Assembly: GCF_013817345.1 (NCBI RefSeq)
Contig: NZ_JACDCW010000006.1
Span: 1 to 62,641, forward strand
Origin: Methylibium sp.
Lineage (GTDB): Bacteria > Pseudomonadota > Gammaproteobacteria > Burkholderiales > Burkholderiaceae_C
DNA: 62,641 bases
Direction of reading: 5' to 3'
In this document: positions 17,812 to 27,569 of the stretch, in pieces
Layout: the number at the start of each line of letters is the position of its first letter
Numbering within the stretch: the first letter of the stretch is position 1
Translations under genes and position numbers: made by a program
The notes under the pieces: generated by a model
Told to the model about the DNA's origin: nothing
Database searches by the model: none
What the model saw: only the letters and a program-made list of their open reading frames with translations

Positions 17812-18603
17812 CCTGACGAACCAATGCTGCACGCGATGACGTCGCCTTGCCAATCTCTGCGGGCACGAGCTGAACGCCCGGGCGTGGGTGCCACGACCAT
17901 CCGCCGCGTTTGGCGCAGCAACGGCCTGAAGCCGCACCTGAGCCGGGCGTTCAAGCTCTCGCGCGACCCACGCTTCGAGGACAAGTTGCTGGACGTGGTG
18001 GGCCTGTACATGAACTCGCTCGAGCACGCCCTGGTGCTCAGCTGCGACGAGAAGAGTCGGATCCAGGCGCTCAGCCGCACGCAGCCGGGCCTGCCGATGA
18101 AGCGCGGGCGTGCCGGCGCCGTCACCCACGACTACAAGCGCCATGGCACGACCACGCTGTTTGCAGCGCTCAACACGCTCGACGGCAGCGTGATCTCGAT
18201 GTGCCAGCCGCGGCACCGCCACGGCGAGTGGCTCAAGTTCCTGCGGCTCATCGACCGCCGCACGCCCAAGCACTTGAGCCTGCATCTGATCGCGGACAAC
18301 TACGCCACGCACAGTCATCCCGACGTGCAGACGTGGCTGGCCCGGCACCCGCGCTTCGTCATGCACTTCACACCGACCAGCGCATCGTGGCTGAACATGG
18401 TCGAGCGCTTCTTGCGCGACATCGCCGACAAGCGCATCCGGCGCGACAGCTTCACCAGCGTGGCAGAACTGGAACTGGCCATCGATCTGTACGTCGCTCA
18501 TCACAACATCGATCCCAAGCCGTTCATCTGGACCGCCCGCGCGTCCGACATCCTGGCGAAGGTCACGCGGGCAAAGGCTGCACTCGTCGCCCTCGCAGGA
18601 TAA
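17812..18603 (+). pseudogene. IS630-family transposase, 5' truncated
   Basis: From about 17812 the frame reads [20 protein letters not shown], then the DDE core: [19 protein letters not shown] and WLNMVERF, ending at TAA 18603. Roughly the first 100 residues of a normal IS630 transposase are absent, so it is probably inactive although the catalytic triad is intact. It adjoins the truncated Tn3 gene head to head. Confidence 0.75.
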
Positions 18604-18696
18604 GTACAGAACAGAGTGGCGCACTGCACTAGGACGGCTTCAATGTCCTCGCGGCCCAGTCGAAAGGATTGGTCGACATCGAACTGCGAGAGCGAT

Positions 18697-19098
18697 CTAG
18701 GTGTAGTTTCTCAGGACGTTGTTCCCATCGAAGCCGAGGCGAGTAGCGGGGGGCTTGGTTGAGACGGCCGAGTGCGGGCGATGGAAGTTGTAGTGATGCA
18801 TCCAGGGCTGCAGCTCATTGGTTCGGTGTCTTGAGCTTGGGTAGACGAAGGCATAGGCCCACTCGCGCAGCAGCGTCTGGATGAAGCGCTCGGCCTTGCC
18901 GTTGGTGCGCGGCGTGTACGGTCGAGTGCGGATGTGCTTGATGCCCAGGCGACGCAGCAGCTTGGCGAAGCGCCTGGACTTGTAGGCCGAGCCGTTGTCG
19001 GTCATGACGCGCTCGATGTGCACGCCGAGCACCTTGTAGTAGCGCAGGGCGGCCAGCAGGAACGCGCAAGCGCTGGTGGCCTTCTCGTCGACCAGCAT
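18697..19098 (-). pseudogene. IS481-like transposase fragment (integrase core)
   Basis: 134 codons of an rve-type integrase core: RVMTDNGSAYKS, the PYTPRTNGKAERF motif with the catalytic Glu, and HHYNFHRPHSA. The N-terminal helix-turn-helix and first Asp are missing; homology ends near 19125, just before the next IS3 element at 19142. The 93 bases between this and the IS630 remnant hold no recognisable gene, only the probable IS481 end around 18700. Confidence 0.7.
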
Positions 19099-19201
19099 CT
19101 TGGGCTGCTGCCGGTTCGAATGGACACCGACCTAAGCTTTTTGGACTGCCCCTAGTCCGATAGACAAGCCGTCCCTATCCTTTGAGCATAGGAGGCGGAC
19201 A

Positions 19202-19474
19202 GTGGGAACAGCGAGGTTTACACCGGAATTTCAAGGAAGAGGCCGTCAACGGGGGTACTCCGTGGCCGACGTCGCATCTCGTTTGGGGGTGTCGGCGCAC
19301 AGCCTGTACAAGTGGGTCAAGGCGGTCACGCCCGACCAAAGCGAGCGGCAGTCCAAGGAGTTATTGGAAGCCAAGTGCGAGATTCTTCGCCTGCGCGCTC
19401 AGATGCGCCGCATCGAAGAGGAGCGGGACCTTCTAAAAAAAGCCGCGCGGTACTTTGCCAGGGACCCCGAGTGA
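19202..19474 (+). CDS. IS3-family OrfA (transposase helix-turn-helix subunit)
   Basis: 90 residues with GYSVADVASRLGVS and HSLYKWVKAV (helix-turn-helix) and a leucine-zipper region ending ERDLLKKAARYFA. Between codons 9 and 17 the sequence departs from the family: the other frame reads FKEEAVN, so a +1/-1 pair of shifts has scrambled about eight residues. An A7 run near the 3' end is the usual site for OrfAB fusion by -1 slippage. Confidence 0.75.
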   Translation: MGTARFTPEFQGRGRQRGYSVADVASRLGVSAHSLYKWVKAVTPDQSERQSKELLEAKCEILRLRAQMRRIEEERDLLKKAARYFARDPE

Positions 19475-20058
19475 AGTACCGCTTCATGAACGAGCATCGG
19501 CACGAGTTCGCCATCTCCTTGATGTGCCGGGTGCTGAAGGTGGCGCGGGCGGGGTTCTATCAATGGCTGCACCAGCCTGTGTCCGAGCGATACAGAGAGG
19601 ACCAGCGGTTGCTCGAGATGATTCGTCACTCCTACGCCGCCAGTCACGGCGTGTACGGGGCAAGGCGTGTCTTCGGCGACCTGCGCGAGACGGGCGAGAC
19701 GTGCGGCCTGCATCGTGTCGAGCGCATCATGCGCATCCACAAGATCAAGGCCGTGCGGGGCTACAAAGCGCCCCGGGCCATCGCGGGACGGCCGTCGATC
19801 ATCGCGCCCAACCACTTGCAGCGCCAGTTCACGGTGGATGCACCCAACAAGGTCTGGGTGACCGACATCACCTACATCCGCACTTGGCAGGGCTGGCTGT
19901 ACCTCGCGGTGGTGGTCGATCTGTACGCGCGCAAGGTCGTGGGCTGGTCCATGAAGCCATCGCTAAGCCGCGAGCTGGCGCTCGATGCCCTGTTGATGGC
20001 GGTATGGCGGCGCAAGCCTGCAGGTCAAGTCATCGTGCACTCTGACCAAGGCAGCCAG

Positions 20059-21517
20059 CCCAGGTTCAACGGGTCGTCGCAACACTGCTTTGCTCGGCCG
20101 AGCGTAGCAGTTCATTGAATGCTTCCGCCGGCGTGTGCCAGCCGAGTGTCTTGCGTGGTCGAGTGTTCAACGCAAGGGCTACCGCATTCAGGTCGCTGGC
20201 GCGGTGTGCACTGAGGTCTGTTCCCTTCGGGAAGTACTGCCGCAGCAGCCCGTTGGTGTTCTCGTTGGTGCCTCGCTGCCACGGGCTCTGCGGGTCGCAG
20301 AAGTAGACCTTCAAACCTGTGTCGATCGAGAGCAGCGCGTGCTGGCTCATCTCGGAGCCCTGATCCCAGGTCAGTGACCGTCGAAGCTGCTCGGGCAACG
20401 AGGCCATCGCTCGGGTGATTGCGTCACGCACGGCCTCGGCGCCATGTCCGGCCAACGCAGGACCGCGCTTGTCGCGCGGCTGCTGGCGGTGGCCAGGTTG
20501 GGGCGGAAGGTGCAGCAGCATCGCAAAGCGCGTCGTTCTCTCGACCAAGGTGCCGATCGCCGAGCTCACCAACCCAAGGATGAGGTCGCCTTCCCAGTGG
20601 CCGGGCACGGCGCGATCCTCGACGCAGGCTGGCCGCTCGCTGATGAGGATCTCCGGCGTCACGAAGGACTTGCCGCGACTGCGCGCGCGCTCCCGGGGCA
20701 CGCGCAGCGCTCTGCCGGTGCGCAGGCAGGCAGTCAACTCGCGGCGAAGGGCCCCGCGGCCTTGCACGTACAGCGCCTGGTAAATCGCCTCATGGCTGAT
20801 GCGCATCGAAGTGTCGTCGGGGAAGTCAGTCAGCAGGCGATGTGCGATCTGTTCAGGGCTCCACGCCCGTGACCAGCGGCGGGCTTGTCTGCGTCCATGT
20901 CGGCGCCCCTTCCACTGCACCTGCGGCCCAGCAATACTTCGCCCGCCCGGAGTCGCGATGTTGCCGGCCAGTCGATCCTGCACGTACGAGCGCAACAACG
21001 GGTTCGTCACGAGTTTGGCAGGCTTGGGTCGCCTTGCGGCGCGGTCGGCATGCCACTGCGCCGTGTGGGCCCGGTACTCGAGGCCGCCGCTGCGCGTGGC
21101 CGCGTTGCGCCGCAGCTCACGAGAGATCGTCGATGCAGCTCGTCCCAGTTGTCGTGCGATTGCCCGAACGCCCTCTCCACGAGCGAGCGCCAGCGCAATC
21201 CGCTCACGCTCTGCGAAGGATAGGTAGCGGCCTGTTGGCTCCGGCGCGGACGGTGCAAGATTCGATGGAGGCATACCGCCGCATTGTCGGAACCATCTGT
21301 TGCCGACGGCCTGCGACACGCCAGCAATGCCAGCTGCGTCCTCGCTCGAGTACCCCTGCGCGATCGCCTTCCAGAACGGCCCTCGCTCTGCTCGATGCAG
21401 CACTGGCGGTCGCCCTGGCGAGCGCAGCTTCTCGCGCAGCGATCGATCCGCCTTCAGCTTCTTCGCTCCCATCAACACCTCCAATCAGGACGTGTTGCGA
21501 CGACGGGTTGAATTCAC
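20059..21517 (-). mobile_element. IS30-family insertion sequence (about 1.46 kb, intact)
   Basis: Inverted repeats at 20065-20085 and 21492-21512 match at 19 of 21 bases (TTCAAC..GTCGTCGCAACAC). The flanking CCAG at 20055-20058 and 21518-21521 is a 4-bp target duplication; removing the element and one CCAG restores the IS3 OrfB frame exactly. The outer limits are inferred from that reconstruction. Confidence 0.85.
20066..21484 (-). CDS. IS30-family transposase
   Basis: 472 residues: N-terminal helix-turn-helix region (SFAERERIALALARGEGVRAIA followed by STISRELRRN), a middle WSPEQIAHRL segment, and the DDE core with GHWEGDLILG, LTWDQGSEM and NENTNGLLRQYFPKG. Length and motifs are complete, so the element may still be active. 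The start could also be the ATG at 21472. The stop codon is in the left inverted repeat. Confidence 0.9.
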   Translation of the reverse strand: MEVLMGAKKLKADRSLREKLRSPGRPPVLHRAERGPFWKAIAQGYSSEDAAGIAGVSQAVGNRWFRQCGGMPPSNLAPSAPEPTGRYLSFAERERIALALARGEGVRAIARQLGRAASTISRELRRNAATRSGGLEYRAHTAQWHADRAARRPKPAKLVTNPLLRSYVQDRLAGNIATPGGRSIAGPQVQWKGRRHGRRQARRWSRAWSPEQIAHRLLTDFPDDTSMRISHEAIYQALYVQGRGALRRELTACLRTGRALRVPRERARSRGKSFVTPEILISERPACVEDRAVPGHWEGDLILGLVSSAIGTLVERTTRFAMLLHLPPQPGHRQQPRDKRGPALAGHGAEAVRDAITRAMASLPEQLRRSLTWDQGSEMSQHALLSIDTGLKVYFCDPQSPWQRGTNENTNGLLRQYFPKGTDLSAHRASDLNAVALALNTRPRKTLGWHTPAEAFNELLRSAEQSSVATTR

Positions 21518-21801
21518 CCAGTTCGGCAGCGACGACTTCAAGCGCTTCTGCCGCGAGCACAACCTGCTGCCCAGCATGAGCCGGCGCGGCAACTGTTGGG
21601 ACAATGCGGTCGTGGAGTCGTTCTTCAGCAGCCTGAAGAAAGAACGCATCCGCAAACGGATCTACAAGACCCGGGAGGTGGCCCGGGCCGAAGTCTTCGA
21701 CTACATCGAGGTCTTCTACAACCGAACGCGCCGCCACAGCCATCTCGGCGGCCTCAGTCCCGAGGCGTTTGAACTCGCAGCGGCGTGAGGACAGGCTTTG
21801 T

Positions 21802-22113
<312 letters not shown>

Positions 22114-22494
22114 CTAGGCGTGGCGACGGGCAGCGCGGTGCTGCGCCTGCGCAATCTGCTGGCCCTGGACGGCAAGCCCACCGTGTACGACGACATCCGC
22201 CTGCCGGCCGCGCGCTTCGCGGGCCTCACGGCCAACGAACTCTCCGAGCGCGACACGACCTTGTACGGCTTGATGCAGCAGCGCTTCGGCATTACGGTGG
22301 TGCGCATCGTCGAGCACCTCGAAGCGGTGGCCGCACCGGCCGACGTGGCGGCGCTGCTCGGCGTGACCGCCGGCCACCCGCTTCTGCGCATCGTGCGCAC
22401 GGGCTACAGCTACGGGGGCGAGGCCGCCGACACGCGGCTGCGCTATGTGCGCACGGGAGCGCGGCGCTACGAGAGCGTGCTGGGGCAGCGGTAA
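22114..22494 (+). pseudogene. UTRA-domain fragment of a GntR/HutC-type regulator
   Basis: 127 codons that align with the C-terminal half of the regulator at 7594: YDDIRLPAARF, YGLMQQRFGITVVR, HPLLRIVRTGYSY and YESVLGQR before the stop. The DNA-binding domain is missing, replaced by IS3 debris. It is a divergent paralogue, since many residues differ from the intact protein. Confidence 0.75.
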
Positions 22495-22502
22495 GAGCGC
22501 TT

Positions 22503-22559
22503 GCCTTCTGTCTGTGCAGCTACGCGCAAGCCTGCGGAACTGCTGTCATGCCTCTCCAT
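22503..22559 (-). pseudogene. First codons of a truncated third iclR gene
   Basis: On the minus strand ATG GAG AGG follows the same upstream sequence as the IclR gene at 26808 (GGATCGGGGATAACCATGGAGAG in part), but identity is lost after about 10 codons and the frame ends in IS/GntR debris. The divergent ABC-transporter gene on its other side keeps the usual module layout. Confidence 0.6.
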
Positions 22560-22640
22560 GGTTATCCCCGATCCCCTTGCATCTCATATACCGAAAAAAG
22601 GGACCCCGCCGCACCGCGATAACAACTATCTTATGCATGA
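22560..22640. promoter_or_regulatory. Promoter/operator region shared with the iclR-tctC gap at 27.6 kb
   Basis: GGTTATCCCCGATCC next to the iclR start, and CACCGCGAT..ACTATCTT.TGCAT at 22612-22638, recur at 27570-27647. Sequence between the blocks is not conserved, so the blocks are probably binding or promoter sites. Confidence 0.55.
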
Positions 22641-22697
22641 GGTGAACGACACCTTCGTTCGCCAAGAGACCAGCCACAGCCATTTCTGGAGAGAACC

Positions 22698-23675
22698 ATG
22701 CGCTTTCATATACGCAGGACAACGCTCAGGTTTGCCGCCCTCATGCTGCTGGCCATCGTGCCTTTGGTCAAGGCTCAGGAAACGGTCAACTATGGTGTGC
22801 AGCCAGCGATGCAACCCATTTACATCGCGAGGGCTCTCGGTTTGCTGGAGCCCATCGAGAAGAAGCACAACGTCAAGATTGTCTTTCGCTCATTCAAGTA
22901 CGGAGCCCCACAGAACCAGGCGATGGCGGCAGGTGAGTTGCAGATCTCATCGGCCGGCATGGGACCGGCTGTCATTGCCGCAGCACGGCTTCCCGCAACG
23001 CTCGTCGCAATAACGGTGCTGGAGCAGACAGCGCTGATCGTCCCCACAGATTCGCCGGTCAAAAACGTTGCGGAGTTGAAGGGCAAGAGGATCGCCTTTC
23101 CCGGAGAAGGCTCGCAGCAGTACCCCTTGCTGCTCAAGGCGCTGGCGGACGCCGGTATGACGGAGAGCGATGTCGTGCTGTTCAAGACGGACGGCGCGCA
23201 AGTGCCGACTCTCTTGTTGAACAAGAGCGTGGACGCCGGTATCACCTGGGATCCGCATGTGTCCAATGCGCTCGCAGTCGGTCACTCCCGCGTTCTGTTG
23301 AAAGCCGAGGAGATCATGCCCATCATGCAAGGTCACTATGTCGGCAACGGCGAATACGTCCATAACGACTTCCTCGCGAAGCGTCCGGAGGTCGTGCAAG
23401 ATCTCGTCACGGCCAATGCTCGGGCCATCGACTTCATCATCAAGGATCCGAAAGGCGCAACGCAACTTTGGTCCAAGCAAATCGGCTTTGACGAAAAGGT
23501 GATCACCTTTTCCCTCGCCAATGGAATCTCGGTCTTCAACCGAAATATGGTGCCTGAGAAGGCGACGCTTGATGCCTACGTCAAGTTCATGAAGGAAGGC
23601 AAGATTCTCGAGGAGAAGGACTACCCGAATGTGGAGCCTCGTTTTGCCCAGAAGGCCCTCGAGGTCATTCGATGA
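22698..23675 (+). CDS. ABC importer periplasmic binding protein, NMT1/SsuA-TauA type
   Basis: 325 residues. Signal peptide (RTTLRFAALMLLAIVPLVKAQ), then ETVNYGVQPAMQPIYIARALGL and NVAELKGKRIAFPGEGS, VDAGITWDPHVS, as in receptors for nitrate, taurine, alkanesulfonates and thiamine precursors. GGAGAG precedes the ATG. Local base composition is lower in GC than neighbours (30 of 60 bases at 22861-22920), hinting at recent transfer. It overlaps the permease by 4 bases. The ligand cannot be deduced. Confidence 0.88.
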   Translation: MRFHIRRTTLRFAALMLLAIVPLVKAQETVNYGVQPAMQPIYIARALGLLEPIEKKHNVKIVFRSFKYGAPQNQAMAAGELQISSAGMGPAVIAAARLPATLVAITVLEQTALIVPTDSPVKNVAELKGKRIAFPGEGSQQYPLLLKALADAGMTESDVVLFKTDGAQVPTLLLNKSVDAGITWDPHVSNALAVGHSRVLLKAEEIMPIMQGHYVGNGEYVHNDFLAKRPEVVQDLVTANARAIDFIIKDPKGATQLWSKQIGFDEKVITFSLANGISVFNRNMVPEKATLDAYVKFMKEGKILEEKDYPNVEPRFAQKALEVIR

Positions 23676-24496
23676 GCGACGCCGCGGCTGCGAGCAGCCC
23701 GACGCGCGAGGAGCGAGGTACTGAGGGTCGGCGCCGAGGTCTGCTGGCGGCGTGGAGGGGCGGGCTGCCGCTGCTTTATGCCCTCTTGGGCGTATTCGCG
23801 GTTTGGCAGGCCGTCGTCCTGGTCTTCGAGCCGCATGTTTCCCTGCTGCCTCCGCCTTTGCTCGCGGTACAGACGTTTTTCACGCTCCTTGTCAGCGGCG
23901 AACTGCTCCAGCATATCGGCATCAGTCTGTTCCGCGTGGTCGCGGCGTGGTGCATTGCAGGCTTGATCGCGATTCCGATGGGGCTCGCCATGGGCCGCTC
24001 GCGCCGGCTCGAACGTATCGTCGATCCGGTGGTCGAGCTGTTCAGGCCGATCTCTCCGCTGGCGTGGATTCCCTTGGCGATCCTGTGGTTCGGCATCAAC
24101 GAAACCGGCAAAATTTTTGTCGTGTTCATCGGTGCGGTGTTCCCTATGCTCATAGCCACCATTGCCGGTGTGAAACAGATCGATCCCGTTCTCGTGCACG
24201 CCGGGCAGGTGCTTGGCTGCAAGGATTCCAGCTCGCTTTTCCGCAAGATCATTCTCCCGGCGTCTCTCCCGGCAATCATTGTCGGCATGCGCATTGCATT
24301 CGGAACCGGCTGGGCTTCCATCATCGCAGCCGAACTGGTGGCGGCGCGCTCCGGCTTGGGCTACCTCATCGCCAATGGAATGGAAGTCTTGCGTGCGGAC
24401 CAGGTTCTGGTCGGCATGATGACCATCGGCCTGCTGGGTGTGGCATTCGACATGGGCTTTCGAGCGCTGCACCGCCGTTTTGCGCACGGAGACTGA
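23672..24496 (+). CDS. ABC importer permease, SsuC/TauC type
   Basis: 274 residues, six predicted membrane helices and the BPD-type EAA loop (AGQVLGCKDSSSLFRKIILPASLPAII around residues 175-205, only partly quoted: LGCKDSSSLFRKIILP). ATGA overlap with the receptor gene and 1 base to the ATPase gene make a three-gene transport operon, followed by an amidase. Confidence 0.88.
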   Translation: MSDAAAASSPTREERGTEGRRRGLLAAWRGGLPLLYALLGVFAVWQAVVLVFEPHVSLLPPPLLAVQTFFTLLVSGELLQHIGISLFRVVAAWCIAGLIAIPMGLAMGRSRRLERIVDPVVELFRPISPLAWIPLAILWFGINETGKIFVVFIGAVFPMLIATIAGVKQIDPVLVHAGQVLGCKDSSSLFRKIILPASLPAIIVGMRIAFGTGWASIIAAELVAARSGLGYLIANGMEVLRADQVLVGMMTIGLLGVAFDMGFRALHRRFAHGD

Positions 24497-24497
24497 A

Positions 24498-25292
24498 ATG
24501 ACGGACAGCACAGGCAAGCCGATTTCGATTCGCAACGTCTCCAAAACGTACCAGAGCGCGTCCGGTACATCCGTCGTGGCTCTCGAGCCTGTCAATCTGG
24601 AGATCGAGGCCGGTGAATTCGTGGTGATCGTCGGTCCTTCCGGATGCGGAAAGAGCACGTTGCTCAACATCCTGGCGGGTTTCAGTCAGCCGACAAGCGG
24701 CGAAGCCGTGGTCGGCGAAAGCCGCATTACCGCGCCTGACATCGACCGTGGCATGGTGTTCCAGAGCTATGCCTTGTTTCCTTGGCTCAACGTGATCGAG
24801 AACGTCGAGTTCGGTCTCGAGCGCAAGGGTGTCTCGCGCGCGGAGCGGCGCGTGATCGCGCTGGAGTACTTGCGCTCGGTCGGGCTGGCCGACTTCGCGG
24901 GCAAGCAGGTCAATGAACTGTCCGGGGGAATGAAGCAGCGCGTTGCGATCGCGCGCGCCTTCGCGACCGAGCCCTCGGTTATCCTGATGGACGAGCCTTT
25001 CGGCGCACTCGATGCCTTGACGCGTCGGCACCTTCAGCGACAACTGCTGCAGATCTGCCAAGCCCATCGAAGGACGATCGTCTTCATCACCCACTCGGTG
25101 CCCGAGGCGATCTTCCTGGCCGACCGGATACTCGTCATGACGGCCAGTCCCGGGAAGATCAAGGCCTCCATCCGGATCAACGCCCCTCATCCTCGCCAGG
25201 CAAGCTCTGCGGAGCTGCGGGAGATCGAGCAGGACCTTCTCGACCAGCTTGACGAGGAACTGGTCAAGACCTTCGCGTTGGAGGGCAGGTGA
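24498..25292 (+). CDS. ABC importer ATPase, SsuB/TauB type
   Basis: 264 residues with Walker A GPSGCGKST, Q-loop FQSYALFPW, signature [14 protein letters not shown], Walker B VILMDEPFGALD and H-loop ITHSVPEA. ATG 24498 is two bases after the permease stop; a longer frame from 24438 only adds permease overlap. Powers uptake by the adjacent permease and receptor. Confidence 0.9.
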   Translation: MTDSTGKPISIRNVSKTYQSASGTSVVALEPVNLEIEAGEFVVIVGPSGCGKSTLLNILAGFSQPTSGEAVVGESRITAPDIDRGMVFQSYALFPWLNVIENVEFGLERKGVSRAERRVIALEYLRSVGLADFAGKQVNELSGGMKQRVAIARAFATEPSVILMDEPFGALDALTRRHLQRQLLQICQAHRRTIVFITHSVPEAIFLADRILVMTASPGKIKASIRINAPHPRQASSAELREIEQDLLDQLDEELVKTFALEGR

Positions 25293-25325
25293 ACCTCACC
25301 GCACGAGCAGAAGAAGAGCACCACC

Positions 25326-26756
25326 ATGTCGCAACCCTGTGACTTGTCCGCCGCGCAGGCCCGTCGGTTGATCGGCATCAAGGCGCTATCGCCGGTTGAA
25401 CTGCTCGAAAGTTGTGCGAGACGAATTGCCGAGCAAGACACGCGGCTCAATGCGTTCGTGGCGCTCGACCTCGAGCGGGCGCGAAGACAGGCGCAAGTCG
25501 CCCAGGACGCCGTCGTCAAGGGCGGCCCGCTCGGTCTGCTGCATGGCCTGCCGGTCGGCGTCAAAGATCTGGACGCCACTGCGGGTCTCACCACGACCTG
25601 GGGTTCGCTCATCTACAAGGATTTCGTTCCTGACGAGGATGACGTTCATGTCCGCCGTATCCGCTCGGCGGGCGGCATCGTGATGGGCAAGACAAACACG
25701 CCCGAATTCGGTGCGGGCTCGAACACCACGAACCGCGTTTACGGTGCGACAGGCAATCCGTTCGACAGCGAGAAAACCTGCGGCGGCTCGTCCGGCGGAT
25801 CGGCCGTCGCCCTGGCGTCGGGGATGGTGCCCCTCGCCACAGGTTCGGACTATGGTGGTTCCCTGCGCACCCCCGCGGCGTTTTGCGGTGTGGTCGGCTT
25901 TCGCCCGTCGCCCGGCTTGGTTCCCTACCCGGCGCGAACGGCGCTCTTCTCGCCGATGTCTGTCCTGGGCCCGATGGCACGCACGGTCGCCGATGCACAT
26001 ATGTTGCTTAAGGCCGAGATCGGCACGGACAAGCTGGATCCGTTCTCCTCTGACGATCACCAGAGCATCCCCGCGCAACTCGAGCCCGCAGACCTGTCTA
26101 CGCTCAAGGCGGCGTTCTCGGTCGATCTGGGATGCGCCCCGATGGACCGCGACATCGCTGGGGTCTTCGATGCGAGAAGCGCCCTGTTGCGCAGCGCCTT
26201 TCGGTCCGCCGAGACGCGCGATCCCGCGCTGGGCAATGCGATGGAGATTTTCGAGGTGATCCGCGGCCTCAACTTCGTAACGAACCATAGCGAGCACCTG
26301 GAGAATCATCGTGAGCTGCTGGGGTCTAACGTGGTCGACAACGTCGAACGGGGTTTGAGGTTCTCCATCGCCGATGTGGCCCGCGCGCAGTTGGAGCAAG
26401 CGTTGATCTACCAGCGCTTCAACCGCATGTTCGAAGAGATCGACGTGCTGATCTGCCCCACGGCGGCAATCTCGCCGTTCGCACATGCGAAGTTGTACCC
26501 GGATTCGATCAATGGGGTGAAGCTGCCGACGTACATGAGCTGGTACGCGATCACGTATCTGCTGTCGCTCGCGCTGCCCAGCATCGTGAGCCTGCCCTGC
26601 GGTCTCGATCACATGGGCATGCCATTCGGAATCCAGGTTGTGGGTCCGGTGGGGTCGGACGCGAAGGTCCTTGCTATCGCCGCGGCGCTGGAACAAGAAC
26701 TGGCGCGTCATCCGCAGACGCGTCGTCCGATCCCCTCGTGGGTAAGCGCCCCTTAG
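25326..26756 (+). CDS. Amidase-signature family hydrolase
   Basis: 476 residues with the triad K80 (GVKDLDAT), S155/S156 (CGGSSGGSA) and S179 (GSDYGGSL). No signal peptide, so cytoplasmic, unlike the amidase at 11956, with which identity is only moderate. It lies 33 bases after the ABC ATPase gene, so the imported compound is probably an amide. ATG 25326 is preceded by GAAGAAGAG. Convergent with the IclR gene; the 51-base gap shows no strong terminator. Confidence 0.87.
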   Translation: MSQPCDLSAAQARRLIGIKALSPVELLESCARRIAEQDTRLNAFVALDLERARRQAQVAQDAVVKGGPLGLLHGLPVGVKDLDATAGLTTTWGSLIYKDFVPDEDDVHVRRIRSAGGIVMGKTNTPEFGAGSNTTNRVYGATGNPFDSEKTCGGSSGGSAVALASGMVPLATGSDYGGSLRTPAAFCGVVGFRPSPGLVPYPARTALFSPMSVLGPMARTVADAHMLLKAEIGTDKLDPFSSDDHQSIPAQLEPADLSTLKAAFSVDLGCAPMDRDIAGVFDARSALLRSAFRSAETRDPALGNAMEIFEVIRGLNFVTNHSEHLENHRELLGSNVVDNVERGLRFSIADVARAQLEQALIYQRFNRMFEEIDVLICPTAAISPFAHAKLYPDSINGVKLPTYMSWYAITYLLSLALPSIVSLPCGLDHMGMPFGIQVVGPVGSDAKVLAIAAALEQELARHPQTRRPIPSWVSAP

Positions 26757-26807
26757 GTCGTACGGGTTCCGATCGGATAGTGCGGCGGCGCTGCGGCGGG
26801 GAGGAAG

Positions 26808-27569
26808 CTACAACCCGAACGTCGCCCCGATCGCCTCGGCCGCCTCGCGCAGGCGCGGCACGTGGCCCATCAGCTCGTCGAGCGTCATGCGGCCCTCCGG
26901 CGCCTGGATGGCCACGGCCGCACATGCGCGCTGCCGGTCGATCATGACCGGCACCGACACGCCGCACATGCCGCGCAGGTGCTCGGCGCGGTTGATGCCG
27001 ATGCGCCGCTTGCGCGTCTCGATCAGCTCGCGCTCCAGCGCGTCGCGATCGACGATGGTGTTCTGCGTGAAGCCGCGCAGCCACATGTTGGCGAGCAGGC
27101 GGTCGCGCTGCGGCTTGGGCAGCAGGCTGGCGAGCAGCTTGCCGCTCGAAGTGGCGTGCAGCGGCACGTGCGAGCCGGCCGTCAGCATCATGCGCAGCGG
27201 CCACTCGGTTTCCACACGATCGAGATAGACGATGTCGGTGCCGGCGAGCGCCGTGAGGTTGCAGGTCTCGCCGGTGCTGTGCACAAGGGTGCTCAGGATG
27301 GCGTGGCGCTCGCGGCGTGCCGGCCCGTTCATGAGCGTGGCGATGGCGAAGCGCTCGAGGCGGCTGGCCATTTGCAGCCGGCGGCTGCGCGGCTCGCGGA
27401 TCAGCAGGCCGGCCACCTCAAGCTGTGCGACGAGCCGGTGCACGGTCTGCTTGGGCAGCTCGACCGCCTCGGCGATCTCCATCAGGCTGCAGCCGTTCTC
27501 GTGCTGGGCGACGACGTCGAGCACCCGAAACGACCGCACCGCCGCCGAGTTGCTGAGATTGCTCTCCAT
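26808..27569 (-). CDS. IclR-family transcriptional regulator
   Basis: 253 residues starting MESNLSNSAAV. Winged helix with VELPKQTVHRLVAQL, then the effector domain (STGETCNLTALAG, LHATSSGKLLASLLP, VSVPVMIDRQRACA). This is the intact counterpart of the regulator at 4907. Divergent from tctC, the likely target, with 140 bases between the starts; repression or activation by the imported acid is inferred from this layout. Confidence 0.92.
   Translation of the reverse strand: MESNLSNSAAVRSFRVLDVVAQHENGCSLMEIAEAVELPKQTVHRLVAQLEVAGLLIREPRSRRLQMASRLERFAIATLMNGPARRERHAILSTLVHSTGETCNLTALAGTDIVYLDRVETEWPLRMMLTAGSHVPLHATSSGKLLASLLPKPQRDRLLANMWLRGFTQNTIVDRDALERELIETRKRRIGINRAEHLRGMCGVSVPVMIDRQRACAAVAIQAPEGRMTLDELMGHVPRLREAAEAIGATFGL

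Larger units (their letters stand above)
19471..21788 (+). pseudogene. IS3-family OrfB transposase split by IS30-type insertion
   Basis: First part (19471-20058) has the first Asp in VWVTDITYIR and the second in VIVHSDQGSQ. The frame resumes at 21522 with FGSDDFKRFC and contains the catalytic Glu in VVESFFSSLK and the end HSHLGGLSPEAFE. Joining base 20058 to 21522 restores an uninterrupted frame, so the gene was intact until the insertion. Confidence 0.85.
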
